A stretch of DNA of 64,000 nucleotides, taken from assembly GCF_009026145.1 (NCBI RefSeq), contig NZ_WBUE01000001.1, positions 186,001 to 250,000 on the forward strand. Reading direction: 5' to 3'. The position numbers were made by a program, and so were the translations under genes. The notes under the pieces are model-generated. The model worked only from the letters and a program-made list of their open reading frames with translations, made no database searches and had not been told where the DNA came from. This document shows positions 26,575 to 35,385 of this stretch, in pieces; the first letter of the stretch is position 1; every line of letters starts with the position of its first letter. Origin of the DNA: Hyphomicrobium sp. (GTDB lineage: Bacteria; Pseudomonadota; Alphaproteobacteria; Rhizobiales; Hyphomicrobiaceae).

Positions 26575-26901
26575 TCAAGGCCGCACCTGCAACTCCTCGA
26601 GCATAGATAGCTGGTCGGGGTGAGGGGTACGCACATGGCGCTGGTGTGGCCCGAAGTCGACCCGATCCATGAGGCTGGGATAGCGCCGCGCGAATACCTC
26701 CAGCGCCTTGGGGCGCGCCTCCGGAAAGCGTGCGCCCTCCCAGATCTCATAGAGCCGGCGCGGGTCGCAGCCGTAGCGGTTGACGAGATCCTTGCGGCGG
26801 ATGCGCAGCCAGCGGGCGATCCAGATATCGACGGCATCCGCCTCGGTCAGCGGATGGCGGGCAACAGCGGGCGGAACGGCTTCAAGAAGTGCAACGGCCA
26901 T
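26575..26901 (-). CDS. Hypothetical protein with a basic helical motif
   Basis: The product has 108 residues. The centre reads DAVDIWIARWLRIRRKDLVNRYGCDPRRLYEIWEGARFP, which looks like a helix-turn-helix: a DNA-binding or adaptor role is possible but unproven. I have seen near-identical unnamed proteins in Bradyrhizobium-type genomes. It lies 144 bases upstream of the Cas2-like gene on the same strand; both interrupt the run between hisH and hisA. Confidence 0.55.
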   Translation of the reverse strand: MAVALLEAVPPAVARHPLTEADAVDIWIARWLRIRRKDLVNRYGCDPRRLYEIWEGARFPEARPKALEVFARRYPSLMDRVDFGPHQRHVRTPHPDQLSMLEELQVRP

Positions 26902-27007
26902 GACGATGACGCTCGGTAACGCGCGGCCTTGACTTATCCAGCCGCTGAACCTCTATCGCCGACAATAACAGCGAACTGATGGCTTGCGGTCCATGCGAAG
27001 GTTCGTG

Positions 27008-27029
27008 CGGAGCACGGCTGCGCCGTGAC
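27008..27029. repeat. CGGAGCACGGCT element, copy 2
   Basis: It matches 971-992 at 20 of 22 bases and contains the imperfect palindrome GCACGGCTGCGCCGTG. It lies 57 bases ahead of the hisA start. Confidence 0.4.
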
Positions 27030-27085
27030 GCTCTGGCATGACGCAGCCGCCTTTTCGCACCAACACGCACATTGCGAGAGCGCCA

Positions 27086-27817
27086 GTGATCCTCTTTCCC
27101 GCCATAGACCTCAAAGACGGCAAGTGCGTGCGCCTGAAGCTGGGCGAGATGGACGCCGCTACCGTGTTCAACGACGACCCGGCGGCGCAGGCGCGGACGT
27201 TCCAGGAGCAGGGTTTCAAATACCTGCACATCGTCGATCTCAACGGCGCCTTCGCTGGCCGGCCGGTCAACGAGGACGCGGTGGACGCCATCCTCGAGGC
27301 GATCACCATCCCGGCCCAGCTCGGTGGCGGCATCCGCGACATACAGACCATCGAGAAGTGGATCGACAGCGGCATCGAGCGCGTCATCCTCGGCACCATC
27401 GCCGTGCGCGACCCCGAGCTCGTGCGCCGCGCCTGCGTCGAGTACCCGGGGCGCATCGCCGTCGGCATCGACGCCAAGGGCGGCAAGGTGGCGGTCGAAG
27501 GCTGGGCGGAGACCTCCGAGCTCACCGCCGAGGAGCTGGCGAAGCGGTTCGAGGACGTCGGCGTCGCCGCCATCATCTACACCGACATCGAGCGCGATGG
27601 CATCCTGAAGGGCCTCAATCTCGAAGCGACGGCGAAGCTGGCGCGATCAACCAGCATTCCCGTCATAGCCTCCGGCGGGCTCGCCTCGATCGAGGACGTC
27701 AAGGCGCTGCTGAAGCCCGAGTATGCTATGCTCGAAGGCGCCATCACCGGCCGCGCGCTCTACGACGGCCGCCTCGACGCCAAGCAAGCCCTCGCCCTCA
27801 TCGCGAGCAAGTCATGA
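27086..27817 (+). CDS. hisA: ProFAR isomerase (phosphoribosylformimino-AICAR-P isomerase)
   Basis: HisA performs the Amadori rearrangement before the HisFH step. The 243 residues form a (beta/alpha)8 barrel with [19 protein letters not shown], the catalytic Asp in PAIDLKDG, the phosphate loops GGGIRD and ASGGLAS, and TDIERDG. I chose the GTG that gives the usual [12 protein letters not shown] start, with GAGAG upstream; an ATG 48 bases earlier would add 16 atypical residues. Its TGA overlaps the ATG of the next gene. Confidence 0.95.
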   Translation: MILFPAIDLKDGKCVRLKLGEMDAATVFNDDPAAQARTFQEQGFKYLHIVDLNGAFAGRPVNEDAVDAILEAITIPAQLGGGIRDIQTIEKWIDSGIERVILGTIAVRDPELVRRACVEYPGRIAVGIDAKGGKVAVEGWAETSELTAEELAKRFEDVGVAAIIYTDIERDGILKGLNLEATAKLARSTSIPVIASGGLASIEDVKALLKPEYAMLEGAITGRALYDGRLDAKQALALIASKS

Positions 27818-28440
27818 GCGACCCGAATACTTTCTCAGAGCGCGGCCAGGAGCCGTACCGCGATATTCCCACCGATCCGGATGCCTTCCTGCAGTGGGCG
27901 TCGCGCCAGCCGCGCGAGGCGGGCCGCTTCGAGCTTTCCAACGGCAAGGTGACTCGTACCGTGATCAACGTCACACGGCGGCACGCGGTGGTGTGCTCCA
28001 ATATTAGCTATGACCTGATGAGACAGCTGAACCGTGATCGATATGTTATTGCGGTAGGCGACTTTGCCGTGCGTACGGGCAATGGTGTTCGGAACCCCGA
28101 CGTAGTCGTCGACGAGGCGAAGCCCAGTGGTTCGGAGCTTTGGACCTCAAAGCCGATCCTCATTGCAGAAGTACTGTCGCCATCTACGTCCGCGCTTGAT
28201 TTCACCACCAAACAGCGCGAGTGCACCGCCATTCCTTCCCTACAAACGTATCTCGTCTGCGGCCAAGACGAGCCGCGTGCCTGGGTGTGGGCAAGGAAGC
28301 CGGACGGCTCGTGGCCCATTGATGCGGCGATGATCGAAGGCCGCGACGCATCCATTCCGCTGAGCGGCCTCGACATCGAAGTCTCTATGGCCGCGATCTT
28401 CCGCGGCATTCCCGACGCGCCGACGCCTGAGCCATGCTGA
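27814..28440 (+). CDS. Uma2-family (DUF820) endonuclease-like protein inside the his operon
   Basis: The 208-residue protein has a PD-(D/E)XK-type core: [13 protein letters not shown], then [12 protein letters not shown] and a downstream [16 protein letters not shown], the usual Uma2 order. An N-terminal [23 protein letters not shown] matches the strand and helix ahead of the core. Uma2 proteins are abundant in cyanobacteria and scattered in proteobacteria; most have no assigned role. The ATG overlaps the hisA stop (ATGA) and the stop overlaps the hisF ATG by seven bases, so it is translationally coupled to both his genes. Confidence 0.78.
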   Translation: MSDPNTFSERGQEPYRDIPTDPDAFLQWASRQPREAGRFELSNGKVTRTVINVTRRHAVVCSNISYDLMRQLNRDRYVIAVGDFAVRTGNGVRNPDVVVDEAKPSGSELWTSKPILIAEVLSPSTSALDFTTKQRECTAIPSLQTYLVCGQDEPRAWVWARKPDGSWPIDAAMIEGRDASIPLSGLDIEVSMAAIFRGIPDAPTPEPC

Positions 28441-29210
28441 AAACACGCATCATTCCCTGCCTCGACGTCAAGGACGGCCGCGTCGTCAAGGGCGTCAACT
28501 TTGTCGACCTCATCGATGCCGGCGACCCGGTCGAAGCCGCGGCGGCGTATGACGCGGCGGGCGCGGACGAGCTTTGCTTCCTCGACATCACCGCGAGCCA
28601 CGAGGACCGCGACAACATTTTCCACGTCGTCGAGCAGACGGCCGAGCGCTGCTTCATGCCGCTCACCGTCGGCGGGGGCGTGCGGACGATCGAGGACATC
28701 GGTCGGCTCCTCAATGCCGGCGCCGACAAGGTGTCGATCAACACCGCGGCGGTGAAGAACCGCCAATTCGTCAAGCAGGCGTCGGAGAAGTTCGGTGCCC
28801 AGTGCATCGTCGTCGCCATCGACGCCAAGCGCGTCTCCCAGCCCGGCGAGCCGCCGCGCTGGGAGATCTTCACCCACGGCGGGCGCACGCCGGCCGGCAT
28901 AGACGCCATCGAGTTCGCCAAGGAGGTGACGGCGCTCGGCGCCGGCGAGATCCTCCTCACCTCGATGGACCGCGACGGGACCAAGGCCGGCTTTGATCTC
29001 GAGCTGACGCGTGCCGTCTCCGACGCGGTGACCATTCCGGTCATTGCCTCGGGCGGCGTCGGCACGCTCGATCACCTCGTCGAGGGCATCACGCAGGGTC
29101 ACGCCAGCGCCGTGCTCGCCGCGTCGATCTTCCATTTCGGCACGTATTCGATTGCCGAGGCCAAGCAGCACATGGCGGAGGCCGGCATCGCCGTCCGCCC
29201 CGCCGGCTGA
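28434..29210 (+). CDS. hisF: Imidazole glycerol phosphate synthase, cyclase subunit
   Basis: HisF uses HisH-derived ammonia to form imidazoleglycerol phosphate and AICAR. The 258 residues show [22 protein letters not shown] (catalytic Asp), [24 protein letters not shown] and [11 protein letters not shown]. The length is standard. It is coupled to the Uma2-type gene by overlap. No hisE or hisI gene follows; the next 360 bases contain only repeats. Confidence 0.97.
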   Translation: MLKTRIIPCLDVKDGRVVKGVNFVDLIDAGDPVEAAAAYDAAGADELCFLDITASHEDRDNIFHVVEQTAERCFMPLTVGGGVRTIEDIGRLLNAGADKVSINTAAVKNRQFVKQASEKFGAQCIVVAIDAKRVSQPGEPPRWEIFTHGGRTPAGIDAIEFAKEVTALGAGEILLTSMDRDGTKAGFDLELTRAVSDAVTIPVIASGGVGTLDHLVEGITQGHASAVLAASIFHFGTYSIAEAKQHMAEAGIAVRPAG

Positions 29211-29569
29211 CGGCCCATCGGCAGAATGGGATAGGCGCGTCGAGGCGGCCTAGGCGCTACGCTCGCAAATCTAAGTGTCATGCGCGGGCTTGTCCCGAGA
29301 ACCCAACTCTCCATTTGCGCCGGCGCCAAAGCCGTCACGCCAACCTCGGTGCTACGGACTTAAATTGTTCGACGAGTTGATCGTCCAGGGTCCAGATGGC
29401 CTGAGGGGCTTTCTTTGCCTCTCGACCGCCTCCTCCCTACATTGGGAATGCGCTGCACCGTGGGTCCTCGGGGTCATGCCGAAAGCATGCCTCCGGCATG
29501 GCCCGAGGATGACAGCGAGGTGGGGCGGCGCTGTCGGCACCAACATCGATCATTTGACGAACCATGACT
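29211..29569. other. Gene-free stretch with two GTCATCCTCGG-type repeats
   Basis: Between the converging hisF and GGDEF-EAL genes I see no gene. It holds a degenerate repeat end (29275-29305) and a full palindrome (29461-29513), facing each other like the pair at 1110-1224 but further apart. No clear terminator with a T-run is present. Confidence 0.6.
29275..29513. repeat. GTCATCCTCGG-type repeat pair, expanded
   Basis: The left end (29275-29305) is GTGTCATGCGCGGGCTTGTC followed by CCGAGAACCCA. The right end has GTCCTCGGG (29464-29472) pairing with CCCGAGGAT (29502-29510) around a nested hairpin (TCATGCCG with CGGCATG). The ends are inverted as at 1110-1224, with about 155 bases between them instead of about 55. 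Confidence 0.6.
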
Positions 29570-31375
29570 TCAAGCGGCGTGGGAATGGCGCAGCGCGCAC
29601 TCCGAGAGTACCGCGTCGAGCTCGCCGACCGGCACCGGCCGGCTGATGTAGAAGCCCTGCGCCTTGTTGCAGCCGGCACGCGCCACGGTGTTGAACTCAT
29701 CGAGGGTCTCGATGCCCTCAGCCACCGTGCCCATGCCGAGCGTTTCGGCGAGCGCGGCGACTGCCTTGACGATCGCCGCGTTGTCGGCGCCGCCGGGCAC
29801 CTCGCGGACCAGTCGGCGGTCGATCTTCACCTTGTCGAAGGGGAACGAACGCAGCGAGCTGAGCGAACCTGTCGCCTTGCCGAAATTGTCGAGCGTGATG
29901 CCGACGCCGAGACGGTGCAGCTCTTCCAGTGTGCAGCGCATCTTGCCCTTGTCGCGCTCAAGCAGCGCTTCGCTGATCTCCAGCTCGAGACGCGATGGCG
30001 GCAACCCCGCGTCGGACAGCGCCTTCTGCACCACGCTCGTCAAATCACCGCTCTCGAACTGCAATAGCGAAAGGTTCACCGTCACGGTCAGCTCGTCGGC
30101 CCAGCGCGTGGCATCACGGCACGCCTGACCCAGCACCCAGCGGCCGATATCGACGATGGCGCCGGTCTTCTCGGCGAGAGGCAGGAACTCGGGAGGCGAG
30201 ATCATCCCATTGCGCGGGTGTCGCCAGCGCAGCAACGCCTCGCAGCTCGACACGTGATGCGTGCGTAGGCTGAGGATCGGCTGGTAGTGCAGCTCGAATT
30301 GGTCGCGGCTCAGTGCCGTCTGGATATCGGCCTCCAGGCGGTGCTGCGCGTCGATATGTTGTCCGCATCCGCGGCGGTAGAGCTCGAATCCGCGCCGCCC
30401 CGCCGATTTGACGCTGTAGAGCGCAATGTCCGCGTTCTTCAGCAGCTCGTCGGCCGTCCGCCCGTGCCCCGGCGCGCGCACGATGCCGAGGCTGGCGCTG
30501 ATCGTAATCGTGTGACCGAGGATGTTGTAGGGCTTGCTGATCGATGCTTGCAGACGCTTGGCGAGGCGTTCGCACTGATCGCTGCGCACCGCACCGATTT
30601 GGATGATGGCGAACTCATCCCCGCCCAGGCGGGCCAGGAAATCGGTCTTGCGGATGCTGGCGCGCAGGCGTTGAGCGACCGCTTTCAGGAGCGCGTCGCC
30701 AATCGGGTGACCATAGGTGTCGTTGACCTCCTTGAACTCGTCGAGGTCGAGCCAATGCAGTGCCAGAGATTGTCCCTTGCCGAGCCCCTTGAGCGCCTGC
30801 TCGAAGGTCTCTCGGAAATAGAAGCGATTGGCGACGCCTGTCAGCGCATCGTGATGTGCGAGCCACTCGATTTTTTCCTCGGTGCGCCGCTTCTCGGTAA
30901 TATCCTCCTGGATATCGACCCAGCCGCCGTCGGCGAGCGGCTGATACGTGACGAGCAGTGTGCGCCCCGAGCGCAGGTGCTGAATCTGCGAGAATGAGCG
31001 GCCTTCGGCGAGCTTGGTCCGATGCTCGGTCAGCCACCTCGAGAACTTGGCGTCCTCCCCCGCTCCCTGGCGACCGGTCTCGTGACGCACGTGATAGCGC
31101 ACGATGTCGGTCAGCGGAGTGCCGGGCTGCGTGAGCTCTTCCGGCAGCGAATACATCTGCCGATAGCTCTTGTTGCAGACGATGAGGCGTTGGTCGGCAT
31201 CGAACATGGAAAGCCCGCGCACCATGTTGTTGAGCGCGACCTCGAACCATGTGTTGAGTTGCTCTAGCGACCGCTTCTGCTCCAGCAGCAGGTCGGCGCG
31301 CGCACCATCGTTGAGTTGATCTGAAGGATCCGCCGCCTCATGGCTGGCGCGATCAAATGCGGGTTCTTTACCCAT
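29570..31375 (-). CDS. PAS-GGDEF-EAL protein
   Basis: This c-di-GMP signalling protein has 601 residues from the second in-frame ATG (GGAGGGG upstream); the first ATG is 42 bases earlier. A short coiled segment precedes a PAS domain (about 40-165: LNNMVRGLSMFDADQRLIVCNKSY). The GGDEF domain (about 175-330) has an intact LARLGGDEFAII and an RKTD inhibitory site. In the EAL domain (about 350-590), CEALLRW, VNLSLLQ, LELEISE and AEGIET are present, but loop 6 reads LDNFGKATG where active enzymes have DDFGTGYSS. It is likely a cyclase with a weak or sensory EAL. No membrane segment is seen. Confidence 0.9.
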   Translation of the reverse strand: MGKEPAFDRASHEAADPSDQLNDGARADLLLEQKRSLEQLNTWFEVALNNMVRGLSMFDADQRLIVCNKSYRQMYSLPEELTQPGTPLTDIVRYHVRHETGRQGAGEDAKFSRWLTEHRTKLAEGRSFSQIQHLRSGRTLLVTYQPLADGGWVDIQEDITEKRRTEEKIEWLAHHDALTGVANRFYFRETFEQALKGLGKGQSLALHWLDLDEFKEVNDTYGHPIGDALLKAVAQRLRASIRKTDFLARLGGDEFAIIQIGAVRSDQCERLAKRLQASISKPYNILGHTITISASLGIVRAPGHGRTADELLKNADIALYSVKSAGRRGFELYRRGCGQHIDAQHRLEADIQTALSRDQFELHYQPILSLRTHHVSSCEALLRWRHPRNGMISPPEFLPLAEKTGAIVDIGRWVLGQACRDATRWADELTVTVNLSLLQFESGDLTSVVQKALSDAGLPPSRLELEISEALLERDKGKMRCTLEELHRLGVGITLDNFGKATGSLSSLRSFPFDKVKIDRRLVREVPGGADNAAIVKAVAALAETLGMGTVAEGIETLDEFNTVARAGCNKAQGFYISRPVPVGELDAVLSECALRHSHAA

Positions 31376-31633
31376 CGAATGGAGTGCCCCTCCACAACGC
31401 AAACGTCTGTGGCCCATCGGCGGGACGATATGGCTTCATCCGTATTCGGTGGCTTAAGTAGACGCTGGGCGTTTCAGGCAAATCGGCCTGACCGCGGTAA
31501 CGAGTGTGGCCAAGGACGATCCAGTATGTGGCTGAAACTTAGGAATCTTTTTGCCGCCACGCAGTGCGATCATTAATGGCGGCGAAATCCGTCATCCTGT
31601 GTAGCAATCACATTTTGTGTCAGCGTACTTACC

Positions 31634-32377
31634 TCACTCAGCACACGGCGTTTTCGCCTCGAAGAGGCAGAGGTCGCGGATGATGCAACGTGGGCATTCC
31701 GGCCGGCGCGCCTTGCACACGTAGCGTCCATGCAGGATGAGCCAGTGGTGAGCATGTATGGCGAACTCGGCCGGCACGACGCGCAGCAGATCCTCCTCGA
31801 CCTCCAATGGCGTACGTCCGCTCGACAGCCCGGTGCGGTTGGCAACGCGGAAGACATGCGTATCGACGGCCATGGTCGGCTCGCCGAAAGCGACGTTGAG
31901 GATGACATTTGCCGTCTTGCGCCCGACCCCTGGAAGCGCCTCCAGCGCCGCCCGGTCGCGCGGCACGCTACCACCATGGTTGGCGACGAGCTGCCGCGAT
32001 AGCTCGAGCACATTGCGCGCCTTGTTGCGATATAGGCCGATCGTCTTGACGAACTCGCGAATGCCGTCTTCGCCAAGCTGCACCATCTTTTCAGGCGTGT
32101 CGGCGATCTGGAATAGCGCGCGCGTCGCCTTGTTCACGCCGGCATCCGTCGCCTGCGCGGAAAGCACCACGGCGACAAGGAGCGTGAACGGATTGACGTA
32201 CTCGAGCTCGCTCTTGGGGTGTGGGTCGGCGGCCTCGAAACGCCGGAAGATCTCGGCGATGGCCGGCTTGCTCAGCCGCGTGCGCCGGCCGGCGCGCCGT
32301 GACGCTACCGCCGTCGGCGATTGCCGCTTGCGCGCGCCAGGCTTGGCCCTGCTGGCGCTCCGATCAAGGCTCTTCAT
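31634..32377 (-). CDS. nth: Endonuclease III
   Basis: This base-excision glycosylase/AP lyase acts on oxidised pyrimidines. The ATG (GGGGGAC upstream) gives 247 residues with a basic leader of about 35 residues (SRAKPGARKRQS, RRAGRRTR), longer than in E. coli. The core shows VVLSAQATDAGVNKAT, the helix-hairpin-helix LPGVGRKTANVIL with the catalytic Lys, VDTHVFRVANR with the catalytic Asp, and the 4Fe-4S ligands in CKARRPECPRCIIRDLC. It diverges from the next gene with 30 bases between starts. Confidence 0.95.
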   Translation of the reverse strand: MKSLDRSASRAKPGARKRQSPTAVASRRAGRRTRLSKPAIAEIFRRFEAADPHPKSELEYVNPFTLLVAVVLSAQATDAGVNKATRALFQIADTPEKMVQLGEDGIREFVKTIGLYRNKARNVLELSRQLVANHGGSVPRDRAALEALPGVGRKTANVILNVAFGEPTMAVDTHVFRVANRTGLSSGRTPLEVEEDLLRVVPAEFAIHAHHWLILHGRYVCKARRPECPRCIIRDLCLFEAKTPCAE

Positions 32378-32407
32378 AACTGCCGTCCCCCGCGCTAGGC
32401 TTCTCAG

Positions 32408-32944
32408 ATGAGCGAAAACCGGCAGCCAAAACAAGCGCCAATCGCACCGTGTGCAAATCCCGGTACGCAACAAGCGCAGGATGAGCGCGCAAGCTTTCGT
32501 GCCGTGCTCTACCCGCACCGTTCGCTGGGGCCGCGCGGATTCCTCATCCTCATGCTGGCGATCGGGGCGGTGAGCTTCATCACCGGCATGGTGTTCCTGC
32601 TCATGGGCGCCTGGCCGGTGTTCGGCTTCTTCGGCCTCGACGTGGTGCTGATCTACATAGCCTTCAGGCTCAACTACCGGTCAGGCCGCATCTACGAGAT
32701 GGTCGAGCTGACGCGTGAGGCGCTGACCGTCACGCGCGTGCACCCTTCCGGCAGGCCGGAAAGCTTCGCGTTCAATCCCTATTGGGTGCGCGTGCACCTC
32801 GCCGAGGGACCGCAGGGTCGCACGGACCTGCGCCTTGCCTCGCACGGAGACGAGTTCGCCTTCGCCCGCTTCCTCACCGACGACGAGCGGCGCGATTTCT
32901 CAAACGCGCTTTCCGGCGCTCTCGCGCGCACCCGCGCTGCATAG
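32408..32944 (+). CDS. DUF2244 membrane protein
   Basis: The 178-residue protein has a polar N-terminus (FRAVLYPHRSLGPRGFLIL), two close transmembrane helices (about 43-90) and a C-terminal soluble domain (LTREALTVTRVHPSGRPESFAFNPYWVRVHL, then FLTDDERRDF). This is the DUF2244 layout, widespread in alphaproteobacteria and often next to nth as here. The function is unknown. Confidence 0.85.
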   Translation: MSENRQPKQAPIAPCANPGTQQAQDERASFRAVLYPHRSLGPRGFLILMLAIGAVSFITGMVFLLMGAWPVFGFFGLDVVLIYIAFRLNYRSGRIYEMVELTREALTVTRVHPSGRPESFAFNPYWVRVHLAEGPQGRTDLRLASHGDEFAFARFLTDDERRDFSNALSGALARTRAA

Positions 32945-33123
32945 GCGTAGGGCGCATGGAACGCACCGTGCAACGCGCTGCAAGTTGGGTGAAACTGCGC
33001 GCAATTTGACGGAATTTCGTCTCAATCCTTCGCGCCCAGCCGAGCGGGAAAACAACCCCCGACAGGTAACCTTAAGGCAGCCGGCGAGAGGTGTCGGCAT
33101 GAGCTTATGCGCCGGAGGGAGCT

Positions 33124-33381
33124 ATGCGTCGTTTCGTTGCCAGTGCTTTGATCGTCGGGGCGGCCCTGACGATGAGCATCCATTCCGCTGAAGCTGGCCG
33201 CGCCTATCGCGCCCCGCGAACCAGTGATTGCGTGCCGACCAACGGTCCGTTCGGCTTCTACGGCAACATCTGGTGCCAGCCGAACGAGGCCTCCTATATG
33301 CGCAATCTCGCCGCCGGTTGGCCGCAGAACACGCCGAAGTCGCTACGCATGCCGAAGCCCTCGTCGAACTACGAGTGGTGA
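33124..33381 (+). CDS. Small secreted protein, 85 aa
   Basis: GGAGGGAGCT directly precedes the ATG. Residues 1-24 form a signal peptide (RRFVASALIVGAALTMSIHSAEAG). The mature part (about 60 residues) has two cysteines (TSDCVPTNG, NIWCQPNE), aromatic residues and a YEW end. No known family. The two cysteines may pair in the periplasm. It stands alone between two gene ends. Confidence 0.65.
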   Translation: MRRFVASALIVGAALTMSIHSAEAGRAYRAPRTSDCVPTNGPFGFYGNIWCQPNEASYMRNLAAGWPQNTPKSLRMPKPSSNYEW

Positions 33382-33406
33382 TCGACGCCTAACACCGCGC
33401 GGCCGC

Positions 33407-33802
33407 TTAGGCGAAGCGGCCGCCGCGCTGCAGGACCTCGATCTTGTAACCATCGGGGTCCTCGATGAAGAAGAACGTCCCGAACGGCTTTCCCTCGTGC
33501 GACATCTGCTTGATGTCCTTCGGCGCCAGCCCGAGGGAGATAAGCCGCGCGTGCTCGGCGCCAAGATCGTCGACGACGAACGCCAGATGCCCATAGCCGT
33601 CGCCGAGCGTATACGGCTCGCTGCGGCCCTTATTGACGGTCAGCTCCACCTCGAACGGCGAGCCGTTCCCGCGCATGTAGATCAGCGTGAAGTCCGGAAA
33701 GTCGGCGCGCTCGGCGATCTCGAGACCAAAAGCCTTGCGGTAGAAGTCGACGCTTCGCGCCTCGTCCTTGACGCGCACCATCATATGGATCGGCTTGGCC
33801 AT
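33407..33802 (-). CDS. gloA: Lactoylglutathione lyase (glyoxalase I), VOC family
   Basis: Glyoxalase I converts the methylglyoxal-glutathione adduct to S-lactoylglutathione. The 131 residues from the ATG after AGGAAAG show HMMVRVKDEARSVDFY (first metal His), FEVELTVN (Glu), GYGHLAFVVDD (His) and PDGYKIEVLQRG (Glu), the full ligand set. The length fits the bacterial Ni-type enzyme. Confidence 0.9.
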   Translation of the reverse strand: MAKPIHMMVRVKDEARSVDFYRKAFGLEIAERADFPDFTLIYMRGNGSPFEVELTVNKGRSEPYTLGDGYGHLAFVVDDLGAEHARLISLGLAPKDIKQMSHEGKPFGTFFFIEDPDGYKIEVLQRGGRFA

Positions 33803-33854
33803 GAGCACTTTCCTGTCCCTGCAGCGGGCTTCTTGCCTCAGCTCCGCGGTCGCT

Positions 33855-34460
33855 TCACAGCCACGGACGCGCCGCCGCTGCCGCCTGCTCGAACTTCTCG
33901 ATCGACTGCTTCTTCTCCAACGTCAGCCCGATCGAGTCGAGGCCGTTCAACAGGCAGTGCTTGCGGAATGGATCGATATCGAACTTGATGACGCCGCCGT
34001 CGGGGCCGCGAATCTCCTGTGCTTCGAGATCGACGGTGAGCGTCGCGTTGGCGCCACGGTTCGCGTCGTCCATCAGCTTGTCGACTTCCGCCTGCGGCAG
34101 CTTGATCGGCAGAATGCCATTCTGGAAGCAGTTGTTGTAGAAGATGTCGGCGAAGTCGGGAGCGACGATGCAACGGATACCGAAGTCCAGCAGCGACCAC
34201 GGCGCGTGCTCGCGCGAGGAGCCGCAGCCGAAGTTCTCGCCGGTGACCAGGATCGTCGCCTTGCGATAGGCCGGCTTGTTGAGCACGAAGTCCGGCACTT
34301 CCTTGCCGTCCTGGTCGTAGCGCATTTCGTAGAACAAGCTCTTGCCGAGCCCGGTGCGCTTGATCGTCTTCAGGAACTGCTTGGGGATGATCATGTCGGT
34401 GTCGATGTTGCGCAACGGCAGCGGCGCAGCGACTCCGGTCAGGGTTGTGAACTTCTCCAT
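33855..34460 (-). CDS. leuD: 3-isopropylmalate dehydratase small subunit
   Basis: LeuD is the swivelling domain of isopropylmalate isomerase and pairs with LeuC in leucine synthesis. The 201 residues start [30 protein letters not shown], with [17 protein letters not shown], the hallmark of the family, and [19 protein letters not shown] lies six bases ahead of the ATG. leuC is not in the window; leuB lies 24 kb away. Confidence 0.96.
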   Translation of the reverse strand: MEKFTTLTGVAAPLPLRNIDTDMIIPKQFLKTIKRTGLGKSLFYEMRYDQDGKEVPDFVLNKPAYRKATILVTGENFGCGSSREHAPWSLLDFGIRCIVAPDFADIFYNNCFQNGILPIKLPQAEVDKLMDDANRGANATLTVDLEAQEIRGPDGGVIKFDIDPFRKHCLLNGLDSIGLTLEKKQSIEKFEQAAAAARPWL

Positions 34461-34480
34461 GCTGGCTCTTTCGGTACCTT

Positions 34481-34912
34481 TCACATTCTGAGGCCGTCGG
34501 CGAGCGCTCGAAAGTAGCCCTCGGCCGAGGCGAGACGATCGATGTGGGTGGGCTTGCGGCCGGCAACCACGCTTCTGTGGAGCTCGCCCGGCCGAAGCAA
34601 CTCTAGCCGCCTTTTAACTCCTGCCAGCTTGCGCCCGTCAAGGTGATGCTCCAGCGCGCCGACCATGGTCTCGACATAGCCGCTGATGCGGCCGAGCTCG
34701 CGCACGGCGCGCTGGCGCGCGCTTCGATCGCGCGGAGCCGCCTCCAGCTGGCGCAGGGCTTCCCCCGCCCGTTCGAGTGTCGCGGCGATCTTCTCGGCGT
34801 ATCCGGCGACCCGCGCCCGCCGCACCTCGTCGAGCACGCTGAGGGAGGAGAGCCAACAGTGCACCGTCTCGGCGATGGCGAGCAGGCAGCGGGCGTAGTC
34901 GGCGATGGGCAA
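34481..34912 (-). CDS. Hypothetical helical protein upstream of leuD
   Basis: The product has 143 residues, almost entirely helical and Ala/Arg/Leu-rich ([38 protein letters not shown]). It has no signal peptide or membrane segment. The only long start is a weak TTG without a clear ribosome site, so the N-terminus is uncertain. The stop lies 20 bases ahead of leuD, suggesting one transcript. No family recognised. Confidence 0.5.
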   Translation of the reverse strand: MPIADYARCLLAIAETVHCWLSSLSVLDEVRRARVAGYAEKIAATLERAGEALRQLEAAPRDRSARQRAVRELGRISGYVETMVGALEHHLDGRKLAGVKRRLELLRPGELHRSVVAGRKPTHIDRLASAEGYFRALADGLRM

Positions 34913-35089
34913 GGGGTTGAGCGCTCCAACGGCGTCTCGATCCTAACGCTCGGCCGCAGCGCGGGGATTTCGCGTTGCGAGGACGCCGAACGGTGCCGAA
35001 CCGGCCACTCATCCACTATTTCTTAACCAAAAGAATTCACCCTCCGAGGCAACGCCAATGGCTGTCCATTTCGTGTTGCGGAGATGCGT

Positions 35090-35218
35090 ATGTACCGAGT
35101 TCTCGCTGCTGTCCTTTTGGCCGCCGTCACCGTCGCGGTGACCGGCTGCACCGGCTCTCTCCGTCTCGGGAGCAACGTTCCCGTCGTCGAGAACGATCAC
35201 GACACGGCCAACGCCTGA
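35090..35218 (+). CDS. Tiny lipoprotein, 42 aa
   Basis: A short frame preceded by GGAGA encodes MYRVLAAVLLAAVTVAVTGC, a lipoprotein signal with the lipobox VTGC at Cys20, and a 22-residue mature peptide with an acidic end (ENDHDTANA). An in-frame ATG two codons upstream is possible. It resembles entericidin-sized lipoproteins in layout but not clearly in sequence. Confidence 0.55.
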   Translation: MYRVLAAVLLAAVTVAVTGCTGSLRLGSNVPVVENDHDTANA

Positions 35219-35385
35219 GCGCCAAATCCTCACCGCCGACGGCGCGAGTGCGGTCGGAGATTTCTGCGCCTTGTCCTGCGCTCGAGGGCCCTGAATAGCT
35301 CCTTCCTGTAGACGCTGTGCTTTGCCGCCGCTATTGGCTGCGAGCGGCATCTCGCACCGGGGTGCCGAGCTTCAGAGCCCGACGC

